Shown here in pieces: positions 51,735-59,899 of a stretch of 64,000 nt of DNA (position 1 is its first letter; every line of letters starts with the position of its first letter). The stretch is from Bacillota bacterium (lineage in GTDB: Bacteria > Bacillota > Clostridia > Acetivibrionales > JAEZXR01). A model generated the notes under the pieces. That model had not been told where the DNA came from. It did no database searches and worked only from the letters and a program-made list of their open reading frames with translations. The stretch is taken from positions 62,001 to 126,000 of the forward strand of contig JAEZXR010000045.1 in NCBI GenBank assembly GCA_023419605.1. The letters are read 5' to 3'. Made by a program: the position numbers and the translations under genes.

Positions 51735-52433
51735 TCAATTATTAACCGGCGTTTCCTCCATGGGTGTTTGCTCATCGCCTGAAGGCTCATCCATCGTCTG
51801 AGTTCCCGGGCTGCAAACTTCCATCTTGGAAACAGAGACCTCGTATGCGATCTTGGTTAAAATATCACCGGATTCAAGCTTTTTTTGATATTCTCTGCTT
51901 TGTATCCTTCCCCAAACCTTTATGTTGTCTCCAACAGTCAAGCTTTCGGAATACCGGGCATTTCGTCCCCAAGATATACACGGTATGTAATCCGATTTAT
52001 TATAGGGTCTGTTCACTGCCAGCAGTATATCGGTGATTTCCCTTCCAAAGGGCGTCGTTCTGTATACTGGCTTTTTACAGATAAACCCATTAAGAAATAT
52101 CTGGTTTGGATTCTTAATCTTTTTTTCATCCTCCAGAAAATTGATTTCTCTGGCAAAGACAGTAAGTAAAAGCCTATTACCTTCGTTATTGTAACTGTTA
52201 TATGAACGGAACTGTCCTTCCACCTCTATAACTTTGCCAATCTCCAGTTTCTGCCTCGTAATAAGGCGCTCTGATACAGTCACCGGAATCTTATCCGCAC
52301 TATCGCTCAATCTGGGTACATCCAACAGAAAATAATAAAATCCCTCACCGTACACTTCATGGCTAAATAGTAAGTTTGAAACAATTGTTCCGGATATGGT
52401 CACCACGTTGTTCTCTATAATGTTTCCGACCAT
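51735..52433 (-). CDS. SSB-like protein with two OB folds
   Basis: The 232 residues contain two single-strand-DNA-binding-type OB folds (about 5-100 and 108-205). The second has FLNGFICKKPVYRTTPFGRE and DYIPCISWGRNARYSESL, typical of SSB. A short acidic tail follows but lacks the classical DDDIPF tip. The first fold is divergent. This is not the housekeeping SSB; a role in recombination or replication is possible, not shown. Confidence 0.8.
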   Translation of the reverse strand: MVGNIIENNVVTISGTIVSNLLFSHEVYGEGFYYFLLDVPRLSDSADKIPVTVSERLITRQKLEIGKVIEVEGQFRSYNSYNNEGNRLLLTVFAREINFLEDEKKIKNPNQIFLNGFICKKPVYRTTPFGREITDILLAVNRPYNKSDYIPCISWGRNARYSESLTVGDNIKVWGRIQSREYQKKLESGDILTKIAYEVSVSKMEVCSPGTQTMDEPSGDEQTPMEETPVNN

Positions 52434-52559
52434 CCGACCCCCACTCTCCTCTCTCAGGTTCCTGTGTATCTCACTTTTTATCTACTGTAATGTTTATTCA
52501 TGAAGAGATACTTTTAGAAGTATTTTCTACTTCTTTTTAACAAATTTACCCCCACACCA

Positions 52560-52655
52560 GCCAAGGAACAGCAAAATGTTGCTTCCACTTTTACGCAGGC
52601 CCCACATGAGTTCCATGCAGGGTATAGCAAAAGGATAGTAGAAGTTATATTTTGC
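52560..52655. repeat. Imperfect hairpin element related to 26387-26451
   Basis: GCTTCCACTTTT... and ...AAAAGGATAGTAGAAG frame a GGCCCCA-containing centre, followed by ttatattttgcc, the same tail as the tyrS-leader hairpin. It lies in the 329-nt gap 52435-52762, which otherwise holds no gene. Confidence 0.5.
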
Positions 52656-52762
52656 CAGTCCTAACTTACATATATACCCAACCAACAACGCACTATAATT
52701 ATATTACATATTTTCCAAATTGAAAATGATTTTACATAAGTAATTATTATTTTTACTCGCCT

Positions 52763-53434
52763 TTAACCCATGGTTTCCAGCTTTATGGGATCTAATGAAT
52801 TCAAATCCACTCCGTTTACGATGGCAAAAGAAGCTGCCGCCAGAACATTATAGTTATCCAATTCACGGGACCCTATGTTAACCTTGTATTCCTGGGGTTC
52901 CACCAGACCCCCGTTTCTTGTAGAAACTGTTCTCTGCAAGCAGCACATAAAGTTGTCCTTATAGATCTCGTCACCTACGCTGGAGGTAGTGACACTCGCT
53001 TTGGGATTAAATCCATACGTGACTGTATAATGCTCCATGCCCTCCAGCATGCGGATCAGTTCCGCATTATCCGCATTTACTATTGCAGTTCCCTTTTTAT
53101 CCAGCAAGGTAAAAAGCCTTCGCATGTAGGCGGCATCGCTTGCCGGATCCGCCTCTCTTATGTCATCGGCTTTATCATCATAAATCATAACATCAAAATG
53201 AATGGAATCCAAAATTTCTTTATTCTGATCATAGATATTGATCTTTAAAAGTAAAAAGTCGGTTTTATTTCTTGTCAGTTCCAAAAAGTAGTCCTTGAGC
53301 ATCTCCGGTTTCACGTCCATAAGGTTCCTCATATCAATAACACTAACTTTTTTGTCCTTTGCCGACAAAATAAAATTGATTAGCGTTGCTGTATGCATCT
53401 TGCTGCCACGGCCAACAATACCTGCAATAACCAT
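52763..53434 (-). CDS. Half-length Mur-ligase-like protein
   Basis: The 223 residues resemble the central ATPase domain of Mur ligases (NADNAELIRML; YGFNPKASVTTSS; NYNVLAAASFAIVNGVD) but lack the C-terminal ligase domain. The N-terminal loop reads GIVGRGSKMHTAT instead of GTNGKT, so ATP binding may be altered. It is probably not a functional peptidoglycan ligase. The ATG at 53434 has AGGGGTGG upstream. Some spore formers carry similar short proteins of unknown role. Confidence 0.7.
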   Translation of the reverse strand: MVIAGIVGRGSKMHTATLINFILSAKDKKVSVIDMRNLMDVKPEMLKDYFLELTRNKTDFLLLKINIYDQNKEILDSIHFDVMIYDDKADDIREADPASDAAYMRRLFTLLDKKGTAIVNADNAELIRMLEGMEHYTVTYGFNPKASVTTSSVGDEIYKDNFMCCLQRTVSTRNGGLVEPQEYKVNIGSRELDNYNVLAAASFAIVNGVDLNSLDPIKLETMG

Positions 53435-53550
53435 AAAACCACCCCTTTTTTCTACTGGCATCCAGTGTAAAAAATCCGTAGTTTTATAATATACATTTTA
53501 ACGATTTTTATGTATACAGAGTCTTCCTCAATTTTTTATGCCGTTAAAGT

Positions 53551-53574
53551 AAAAAAACGCCTTCAGGCGTTTTT
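53551..53574 (-). terminator. Terminator of pdaB-like gene
   Basis: On minus, AAAAACGCC, loop TGAA, GGCGTTTTTTT. Confidence 0.92.
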
Positions 53575-53604
53575 ATGATGGTTTATAAATGGTTTGATTG
53601 ATCG

Positions 53605-54378
53605 TTATTGTTTCATCATCTGTTTTCCATCTACATCCAGGATATAGTCCCCTTTATAGATTAATTCAGACACAGGCACCAGCATATAGCCCTCTTTTTT
53701 CAATGAAGAAATGATTCCAGGCAACATATTGGCTGTATGCGGAGTATCGTTATGGAACAATATTATTGATCCTTTTTGAACCCTTCGCATGACCCTGTCC
53801 AGTATTTCATCTCTGCTAATCCCCGGTCTCCAATCCAGAGAATCCACATCCCATTGAATGGGATAATACCCCAAACTCCGCGCTGCTACGATGACATTGT
53901 CCGTATAATCGCCATAGGGAGGTCTGAACAGGTTTACTTCTTTACCGGAAATACCTGTCAGTACTTTTCCGCACTGGGAAATCTCCTGGCTGATTTTCCC
54001 CCTGTCCAAAACACCCATTCGGAGATGCGAGTAGGAATGGTTTGCTATATCATGCCCTTCATTTGCGATCATTTTCACTTTATCGGGATATTTTTCCGCC
54101 CAATAGCCTACAAAAAAGAAACTTGCTTTTACGTTCTCTTTCTTTAGCGTATCCAGGATCGAGGGGATATCGTCGGCACCCCAGGCACAATCGAAAGTAA
54201 TGGAAGCCTTTTTCTCAGCGGTATCCACATAGTAGATGGGAAGTTCCTTCTTTAAATTCACTACACTGCTGTCATATTTGAATAGCAGCACTGTAAAGGC
54301 TGTAATCACGCACAAAATGATCAGAAACGTGCCTAACACCTTCTTAAAGGCTTTTGTGCTAAAAACATAAATCTTCAT
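53605..54378 (-). CDS. pdaB: PdaB-type polysaccharide deacetylase
   Basis: NodB-fold deacetylase with one N-terminal membrane anchor (about 13-33). Motifs: ITFDCAWGADD (motif 1, with the Asp), HDIANHSYSHLRMG (metal-binding His pair), FRPPYGDYTDN and a late IILFHND. The TFDCAWG variant and length (257) match PdaB, required for stable spores in B. subtilis. Its start codon lies inside a 28-bp perfect inverted repeat. Confidence 0.93.
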   Translation of the reverse strand: MKIYVFSTKAFKKVLGTFLIILCVITAFTVLLFKYDSSVVNLKKELPIYYVDTAEKKASITFDCAWGADDIPSILDTLKKENVKASFFFVGYWAEKYPDKVKMIANEGHDIANHSYSHLRMGVLDRGKISQEISQCGKVLTGISGKEVNLFRPPYGDYTDNVIVAARSLGYYPIQWDVDSLDWRPGISRDEILDRVMRRVQKGSIILFHNDTPHTANMLPGIISSLKKEGYMLVPVSELIYKGDYILDVDGKQMMKQ

Positions 54379-54442
54379 ACAATTAACCCCAGTACAATAT
54401 TATTCTTACTAATAAATATTGTACTGGGGTTAATTGTATGAA
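54374..54442. repeat. 28-bp perfect inverted repeat over the pdaB start
   Basis: Arms 54374-54401 and 54415-54442 are exactly complementary, with a 13-nt loop. The arm sequence includes CATACAATTAACCCCAGTAC, and the far arm carries the gene's ATG and GGGG ribosome-binding region in mirror form. In mRNA the start region would be locked in the stem. CATACAAT also resembles a sporulation sigma -10. Confidence 0.9.
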
Positions 54443-54482
54443 TTATTTTTTACGCACGCTAAAGATTTGAAGTACACTCGCT

Positions 54483-55991
54483 TTACTGGACAAGCGATGA
54501 ATCCTGCGCCATGACTTTCTCCCAGCGTTCAACATACTCACCCGTTGCCCATTCTGCCATAATGACACTTTCACCCTCTTTGATTTTTACCCTGTCCAGA
54601 GGCTTCTGCGCCAGTTTTGTGCTTTCTACACCATATACATAAATACAATTTCTACAAAGAACGATCACTACATCCCGGTTGGGTGACGCATAAGCATCCA
54701 AAGCTTCCGGCACTCGTTCCTTAATGGCGTTCCATGATACTGAAAGCTCATCATAATTGACGATTTTCTTTGATGGCATCAAATTTATTGTAAAATCCTC
54801 ATATTTTTTGCCCTCGCTGGGATTCAGATAATCCAGCCTCCCCTTCATGATCCAGTGCCCATTTCTTCGCACCACCGCAAAATTATCTTCTCTGGGCTCC
54901 TTTTCCAGCGCTTCACCTTTCAAGCTCTGATTGGATGTCAGGTGTGCCTTTGCGGAACTATCCAGGGCATTTTTTCCCAAATCTCCTTCGATATCGGAAA
55001 TTTTTACGATTTTCCGCACCTCCGGTTTGTCGATGGGAACTACTTGGAGCCGGTCAAAGGAAAGGGTTGTCAGATCCGTACCTTCTCCGTATTCAAAGGA
55101 AATATAATCATTTCCAATGTAAAGAATGTTTTTCAGCATATTGGCTACAGGTTCCCTTTGCTCTTCTCCCCGGAAAACATTGGCGCGAAGACTAATGGAT
55201 TCGAGGGGGTAAGTAATGAGGCTCTCTTGCAGAAATTCATTCTTGTATTGCGACTTAAGTTCTACCTTCCAGAATCCGCTCATACGGGGAACCAGCAGTC
55301 CTGTAGTTTCTTTGACCGGATATAATGTCCGGTTTTTTGTTGCTATCCACAGGGTCCTGTAGGAAGGTCTGTTATTACTCTCCGGTGTAGGAACACTTTT
55401 TAGCCCCAGCAAAACCCCTGACCGGTATAATCCCTCATCCTTCACCTGCTCCGCTTTCTGTTCCAGCATATTGTTTTTCACTTTCTCTGCAACATCGCTG
55501 GAGTAGATATTTTCAGATACCTTCTTTAGAAATAGAAACGCATTCTCTGCATGTACAATTAGTTGATTTTCATCCAGATGTATAAAATCATAAAAATGTT
55601 TCTCTTTGGAAGTAACCGAGATAACACTTACCTGATGGTTTTCAACACCAAGATCACTGACCGGGATATTGTAATTATTCAGAAGATAATTTCCCAATTC
55701 CAGAGTCCTAACTTTATAACTGGGAGGAGAACAGGTTTCCTCTCCTAAAACGGCAATATCTTCCGAGAAATACACTTTTTTGCCAATCCAACCATCCAAA
55801 GAGCTTTGCTCCTCGCTATGTGCCCCTGCAGCCTTATACTTTTCTACCATCCATTCACCCTTTACAGGTATGGATTTGTTCTGGGGCGCTGTAATGGTCA
55901 GTCCATCCCCTACATGGAAATTTTTTATCAGCTGCAAAAACAAAAGAATAACGATAACTACAAATGAAAGCCGTAAAAGTAAGCTCTTCAT
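54483..55991 (-). CDS. Exported/membrane-anchored protein of unknown function
   Basis: The 502 residues start with a membrane segment (LLLRLSFVVIVILLFLQLI) and lack a lipobox, so the protein is probably anchored with an extracytoplasmic body. No domain was recognised; the body is mixed alpha/beta with Lys/Glu-rich stretches, and no catalytic motif stands out. AGGAGA lies about 8 nt before the ATG. It follows a sensor kinase gene after a large hairpin. Confidence 0.78.
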   Translation of the reverse strand: MKSLLLRLSFVVIVILLFLQLIKNFHVGDGLTITAPQNKSIPVKGEWMVEKYKAAGAHSEEQSSLDGWIGKKVYFSEDIAVLGEETCSPPSYKVRTLELGNYLLNNYNIPVSDLGVENHQVSVISVTSKEKHFYDFIHLDENQLIVHAENAFLFLKKVSENIYSSDVAEKVKNNMLEQKAEQVKDEGLYRSGVLLGLKSVPTPESNNRPSYRTLWIATKNRTLYPVKETTGLLVPRMSGFWKVELKSQYKNEFLQESLITYPLESISLRANVFRGEEQREPVANMLKNILYIGNDYISFEYGEGTDLTTLSFDRLQVVPIDKPEVRKIVKISDIEGDLGKNALDSSAKAHLTSNQSLKGEALEKEPREDNFAVVRRNGHWIMKGRLDYLNPSEGKKYEDFTINLMPSKKIVNYDELSVSWNAIKERVPEALDAYASPNRDVVIVLCRNCIYVYGVESTKLAQKPLDRVKIKEGESVIMAEWATGEYVERWEKVMAQDSSLVQ

Positions 55992-56068
55992 TATTCATTC
56001 TCCTAACTATATAACGCACAAAAGGTTTTATCCCTTTCCTTTGTGCGCTTATATTTCCTTACTATTCT

Positions 56069-56111
56069 ATCGCAGAAATTAAATTTGTACATTTAAAATC
56101 ATTTCTGCGAT
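56069..56111. repeat. Nested inverted repeat ahead of the exported-protein gene
   Basis: ATCGCAGAAAT (56069) and ATTTCTGCGAT (56101) enclose TTAAATTTGTACATTTAA, itself nearly palindromic. It lies 78 nt upstream of the start codon; operator or terminator-like. Confidence 0.55.
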
Positions 56112-56112
56112 T

Positions 56113-56220
56113 TATAGGAGGATGTGATAAACATAGCGGTTCTTTTTTGCGGGCCGCTTGTGGTAGGCCACACGCGGTGTAGCAAAACCTATAGAACCGC
56201 TTTTATCACAGCCTCCTATA
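56113..56220. repeat. 108-nt multi-segment hairpin between kinase and exported-protein genes
   Basis: Three stacked stems: TATAGGAGG/CCTCCTATA, GTGATAAA/TTTATCAC and AGCGGTTCT/AGAACCGCT, around a GC-rich head (GGGCCGC...TAGGCC). It resembles the 26387 and 52560 elements in layout. Confidence 0.8.
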
Positions 56221-56263
56221 TATCGATGGATTTACTCCTGTCTCCCAAACTACGAATTGAGGT

Positions 56264-57730
56264 TTACTGAACCTGAACCGGAAGGCATATGATCGCTGTA
56301 GTTCCTTTTCCTACTTCACTTTCAAACTCAAGCGTTCCCCCATGGGAGTTTACGATCTCATCCGCGATGGACAACCCAAGTCCATTCTGCGATTTGCTGT
56401 TTTTGCCTTTGTAAAACTTTTCCTTTATTCGCGGCAAGTCTTCTTTGCTGATTCCACAGCCTGTATCCGTCACTGCGATTATAATGTCATCTTCCCCTGT
56501 AGAAACCGCTAAAGTAACCTTGCCGCCTTCCGGAGTGAATTTAAAGGCATTATCCAGCAGATTGATCAGTACCTGCTTCAATCGGTTTCTGTCGGCATAA
56601 ATCTCCGGGAGCTCTTCCTGGAGTTCCACTGTAAACTCCACCTTTTCTCTATCACTTCTCAGTTCCATATACTGCCGGATGTACTCGACAAAGCTGTTCA
56701 TTTCCACCTGTTCCTTATTAAGAACCACCTTGCCGGATACAAATTTTGAAAAATCCAGCAGTTCTTCTACCATGGCGGTCAATCTGTCGCTTTCCTTCTC
56801 AATGATATTTAATCCATCCCGGACCAACAATAAATCCTCTACCTGCTGGTCATTTAAAGTAACGGCCCAACCCTTAATCGCCGTGAGGGGAGTTCTTAAT
56901 TCGTGAGATACGGATGCAATAAATTCATTTTTCAATTGTTCCCTTTTAAGAATTTCGTCCGCCATATAATTAAGGGTGTCGGACAATTTTCCGATCTCGT
57001 CCTCTGCGTATTTTTTGCTTCGCACCGAATAATTCCCTGATGCCATCTTCTGGGCCGCACGGGTAACATCTTTAATGGGCTCTACAATACTGTCCGCCAT
57101 AAAAAGGCTCACCGCAATAACGGAAAATATAACTACCGCACCGATCCCCAGAAACAATATGGCAATCTTCCCCACTTCCCGGTCCACTTCGCGAAGGGAG
57201 GTAATAAAACGTATCACTCCGTCAATTTTTTCGTCCGACTTCAGCGGCATGGATACAGCCATTACCGGAGCATTGTCGTAGTCTACCATCCCGATCCAGG
57301 TGCCTTTTTCGCCCTTCAGCGCTTTTTTATAATCGGCACTGTCGGCAATTTCTTTATTTACCGTTCCAATGGAATCCAGCAGTACCTTGCCATTAAGATC
57401 AATAATTTGCACTTGTGCAGCTGTTTGCTTCCAAAAAACATCCACATCATCTAGTACATTGTATTCCAACGGCGTGTTGGAAAAATATCTGGAATAAAAG
57501 TCTGCCGAAATTTCGATCTGATTGGTTAAAACCGTCTCCACATTGTTGTAGAAATGCTGCTTTACAAAGTAGATCAGCATCGAATCCAGTACACCCACAC
57601 TTATAACGATGACCATAATGAAGTTCATCAGCAATCGTCTTCTTATACTCTTTTTAGTACCCAATCCCAGGTCTTTAGGCCGAAGCCAAAGTCCCAGGCT
57701 GATAAGCAGTCTCCTTATATTTTTTTCCAC
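56264..57730 (-). CDS. Membrane sensor histidine kinase
   Basis: The 488 residues have two transmembrane segments (about 35-55 and 190-215) flanking an extracellular sensor. A HAMP domain follows (about 215-265), then HisKA with FIASVSHELRTPLTAIKGWA and HATPase_c with LINLLDNAFKFTPEGGKV, DTGCGI and GLGLSIADEIV. It overlaps its regulator gene. I prefer the GTG at 57730 (AAAGGG 6 nt upstream) over a TTG at 57748. Confidence 0.93.
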   Translation of the reverse strand: MEKNIRRLLISLGLWLRPKDLGLGTKKSIRRRLLMNFIMVIVISVGVLDSMLIYFVKQHFYNNVETVLTNQIEISADFYSRYFSNTPLEYNVLDDVDVFWKQTAAQVQIIDLNGKVLLDSIGTVNKEIADSADYKKALKGEKGTWIGMVDYDNAPVMAVSMPLKSDEKIDGVIRFITSLREVDREVGKIAILFLGIGAVVIFSVIAVSLFMADSIVEPIKDVTRAAQKMASGNYSVRSKKYAEDEIGKLSDTLNYMADEILKREQLKNEFIASVSHELRTPLTAIKGWAVTLNDQQVEDLLLVRDGLNIIEKESDRLTAMVEELLDFSKFVSGKVVLNKEQVEMNSFVEYIRQYMELRSDREKVEFTVELQEELPEIYADRNRLKQVLINLLDNAFKFTPEGGKVTLAVSTGEDDIIIAVTDTGCGISKEDLPRIKEKFYKGKNSKSQNGLGLSIADEIVNSHGGTLEFESEVGKGTTAIICLPVQVQ

Positions 57731-58404
57731 CGATAGCCCTTTCCCCAAACAGTTTCTATAAAAGATGGATTTGAAGGATCATCCTCGATTTTAGCGCGCA
57801 GCCTTCGAATATTAACATCAACGATCTTGGGATCACCGAAAAAGTCGTATCCCCAGGCAAGGTTGAGTAAATCATCTCTTCCGAATGCCTTACCCGGATT
57901 AGACACAAATATCTTCAACAGCATATATTCCTTCGGCGTGAGATCCAGCTCCTCCTCACCCTTAAAAGCTGTACAGGCAACACTATCAATGGTAAACGGA
58001 GCACTTTCCAATAAATCCTCCTTGGAATTATCCTGGTTCACCAGTCTTCTCAGAAGAGCCTTAACCCTTAGAATCAATTCCATGGGATTAAAGGGCTTTA
58101 TCATGTAATCATCGGCACCATACTCCAGTCCCGTGATTTTGTCCATATCCTGTCCCCGTGCGGTTAGCATGATAATTCCAACACTACGGATTTCCTTCCG
58201 CAGGAATTCGCATACTTTAAATCCGTCCATCCCCGGCAGCATGACGTCCAATACAACTACATCCGGTCTTTCCAGCTGTGCAATTCGTATACCTTCTTCA
58301 CCGGTCGCAGCTTCCAGCACTTCAAACCCATTGCGCTGAAAATTTATTCGAATAAATGCTCTTATACTCGCCTCATCCTCAACAATAAGAATTTTACCCG
58401 CCAT
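57715..58404 (-). CDS. OmpR-family response regulator
   Basis: 229 residues: a receiver with Asp53 in VVLDVMLPGMDG and Lys in YMIKPFNPMEL, then a winged-helix DNA-binding domain (LDLTPKEYMLLKIFVSNPGK; NIRRLRAKIEDDPSNPSFIE). Pair with the overlapping kinase gene. The ATG at 58404 has AAAGG 8 nt upstream. Likely co-transcribed with the deacetylase gene 31 nt upstream, which may itself be a target. Confidence 0.93.
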   Translation of the reverse strand: MAGKILIVEDEASIRAFIRINFQRNGFEVLEAATGEEGIRIAQLERPDVVVLDVMLPGMDGFKVCEFLRKEIRSVGIIMLTARGQDMDKITGLEYGADDYMIKPFNPMELILRVKALLRRLVNQDNSKEDLLESAPFTIDSVACTAFKGEEELDLTPKEYMLLKIFVSNPGKAFGRDDLLNLAWGYDFFGDPKIVDVNIRRLRAKIEDDPSNPSFIETVWGKGYRWKKI

Positions 58405-58435
58405 AAAATCAACCTTTCCCATCCCCAAGGTCTTG

Positions 58436-59413
58436 TTATTTTAAAGTTTTAAACTCATAGCCCCGCGACATAAAGTATTCTATAACACCTGGAAGTGCTT
58501 GAAGCGTGGTCTGTTTGTTTGCACTATCATGCATAAGCAAAACCACCTTTTCTTTGTTCCCCGCGGTCTCCTTTACCCGGTTCAGCAGCCATTCCGCCGA
58601 AGGGTTCTTTATTTCTTCATCTCCGTTTACGGTATTCCAGTCGATGCAAGCATAGCCCTTCTCCTTCAGCGCAGCTTTCATCGGCTGCTTGTAGGCATCC
58701 GACGATCCTCCCGGAAATCGGAAAACTCTCGTAGAAAAATGCTCTCCCAGCACCTTCCTGAGCACCTGTTCTGTTCTCTCAATCTCTCCCTGCAGGCTCT
58801 CCTGGCTGGAATAGATCTGGCTATAGACGTGGGAGTAACTGTGATTAGCGATGGCATGCCCTTCCTTTACTTCCCGCTTCAATATTTCCGGATTTGCTTC
58901 CGCCATCTTTCCAAGTACGAAAAAAGTCGCCTTAACATTATATTTGCCCAGTACATCCAGAACCTGAGGTGTAATGTTTTGTGTAGGTCCATCATCAAAA
59001 GTGAGGAAAACCGTCTTTTTCCCGTCTGCCTGATAGGCATTTTCCGTATTCACTGCATACTGGTCGTTGGTTTTACCCTCAGGGGGTACTTCCTTCTTCA
59101 CATCCACCTCTGTAGTTGTCTTTTCAGGTACAGGGGTCTTCTCCGAAGGAGCCTCGGTTTTATTTTCTTTTCCCTCCGGAACAGTGTCTTTCTTCGGGCC
59201 CTCATTATTTTGATCCGTACCGGCCGCCTTATCAACCTTTAAGACGGTATTCACCGCAGCATCCGCTTCATACTTCTTCTGTCCCCACTGCTCCAATGTC
59301 AGCAGAACAACCGCAATGGCTGAAATGCATAAGACGCTGCATAAAAAAACTCCGAACTTCTTAGCATTAAAATGATATTTTGTCCGATTCTTCCGTCGCT
59401 TTTCCTGTTTCAT
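58436..59413 (-). CDS. Membrane-anchored polysaccharide deacetylase
   Basis: The 325 residues have an N-terminal membrane anchor (about 18-38), a Glu/Lys/Pro/Thr-rich linker (about 55-115) and a NodB domain. The motifs are FLTFDDGPTQNITPQV, HAIANHSYSHVYSQIY, FRFPGGSSDAY and a late LLMHD. It probably N-deacetylates peptidoglycan or chitin-like polymers outside the cell. It is first in a probable operon with the two-component system. Confidence 0.93.
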   Translation of the reverse strand: MKQEKRRKNRTKYHFNAKKFGVFLCSVLCISAIAVVLLTLEQWGQKKYEADAAVNTVLKVDKAAGTDQNNEGPKKDTVPEGKENKTEAPSEKTPVPEKTTTEVDVKKEVPPEGKTNDQYAVNTENAYQADGKKTVFLTFDDGPTQNITPQVLDVLGKYNVKATFFVLGKMAEANPEILKREVKEGHAIANHSYSHVYSQIYSSQESLQGEIERTEQVLRKVLGEHFSTRVFRFPGGSSDAYKQPMKAALKEKGYACIDWNTVNGDEEIKNPSAEWLLNRVKETAGNKEKVVLLMHDSANKQTTLQALPGVIEYFMSRGYEFKTLK

Positions 59414-59656
59414 TTTTGTCCCCTATTACATAACATAATATAATTATAGTAGCGTTTTTACCGGACGAAGGGGTTACAAAAATGTGACAAGGTGACTCCC
59501 TCTACGCTGGCAATTCATGTAAGTCTGTCAATACTAAAGCTCGTATTCTGCCAAAATAGTATTCTTATTAATTATACACTAATTATGTATAATCTTCAAA
59601 TATCTGCGTATTTAAGCGGTCAAGGCCCACCGCCATATCTATCGCTCCAAGAACAA

Positions 59657-59781
59657 AGGTGGCTTCACCACTTTTGTTTGCGCATGTGCCTTTCCGAAGC
59701 ATGAGGAAAAGCTGACACGCGCATAAATTCAATGCTTTTTTATTGTCTAGGAAAGAGAACTTTCCTAGACAATAAAGAAAG
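59657..59781. repeat. Multi-hairpin intergenic element, copy B
   Basis: Near match to copy A (46117-46248): same three-stem layout AAAGGTGG/CCACTTT, TGCGCATGTGCC/GACACGCGCA with TTTCC/GGAAA, and TATTGTCTAGGAAAG/CTTTCCTAGACAATA. The third stem replaces a G-C pair of copy A by A-T on both arms. It lies in the 486-nt gap downstream of the YhgE gene; no gene is visible in the rest of that gap. Confidence 0.85.
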
Positions 59782-59899
59782 CCCTTACTTCCGAGTTGCT
59801 TTCTACTATCGAGAACACTCGTAAATAAGAGCCCACAGTAAAACTTACAGTCTGTTTGCGGTTAGTGAAAATACAATTTCCGCTATTTTTCACTCTCCC

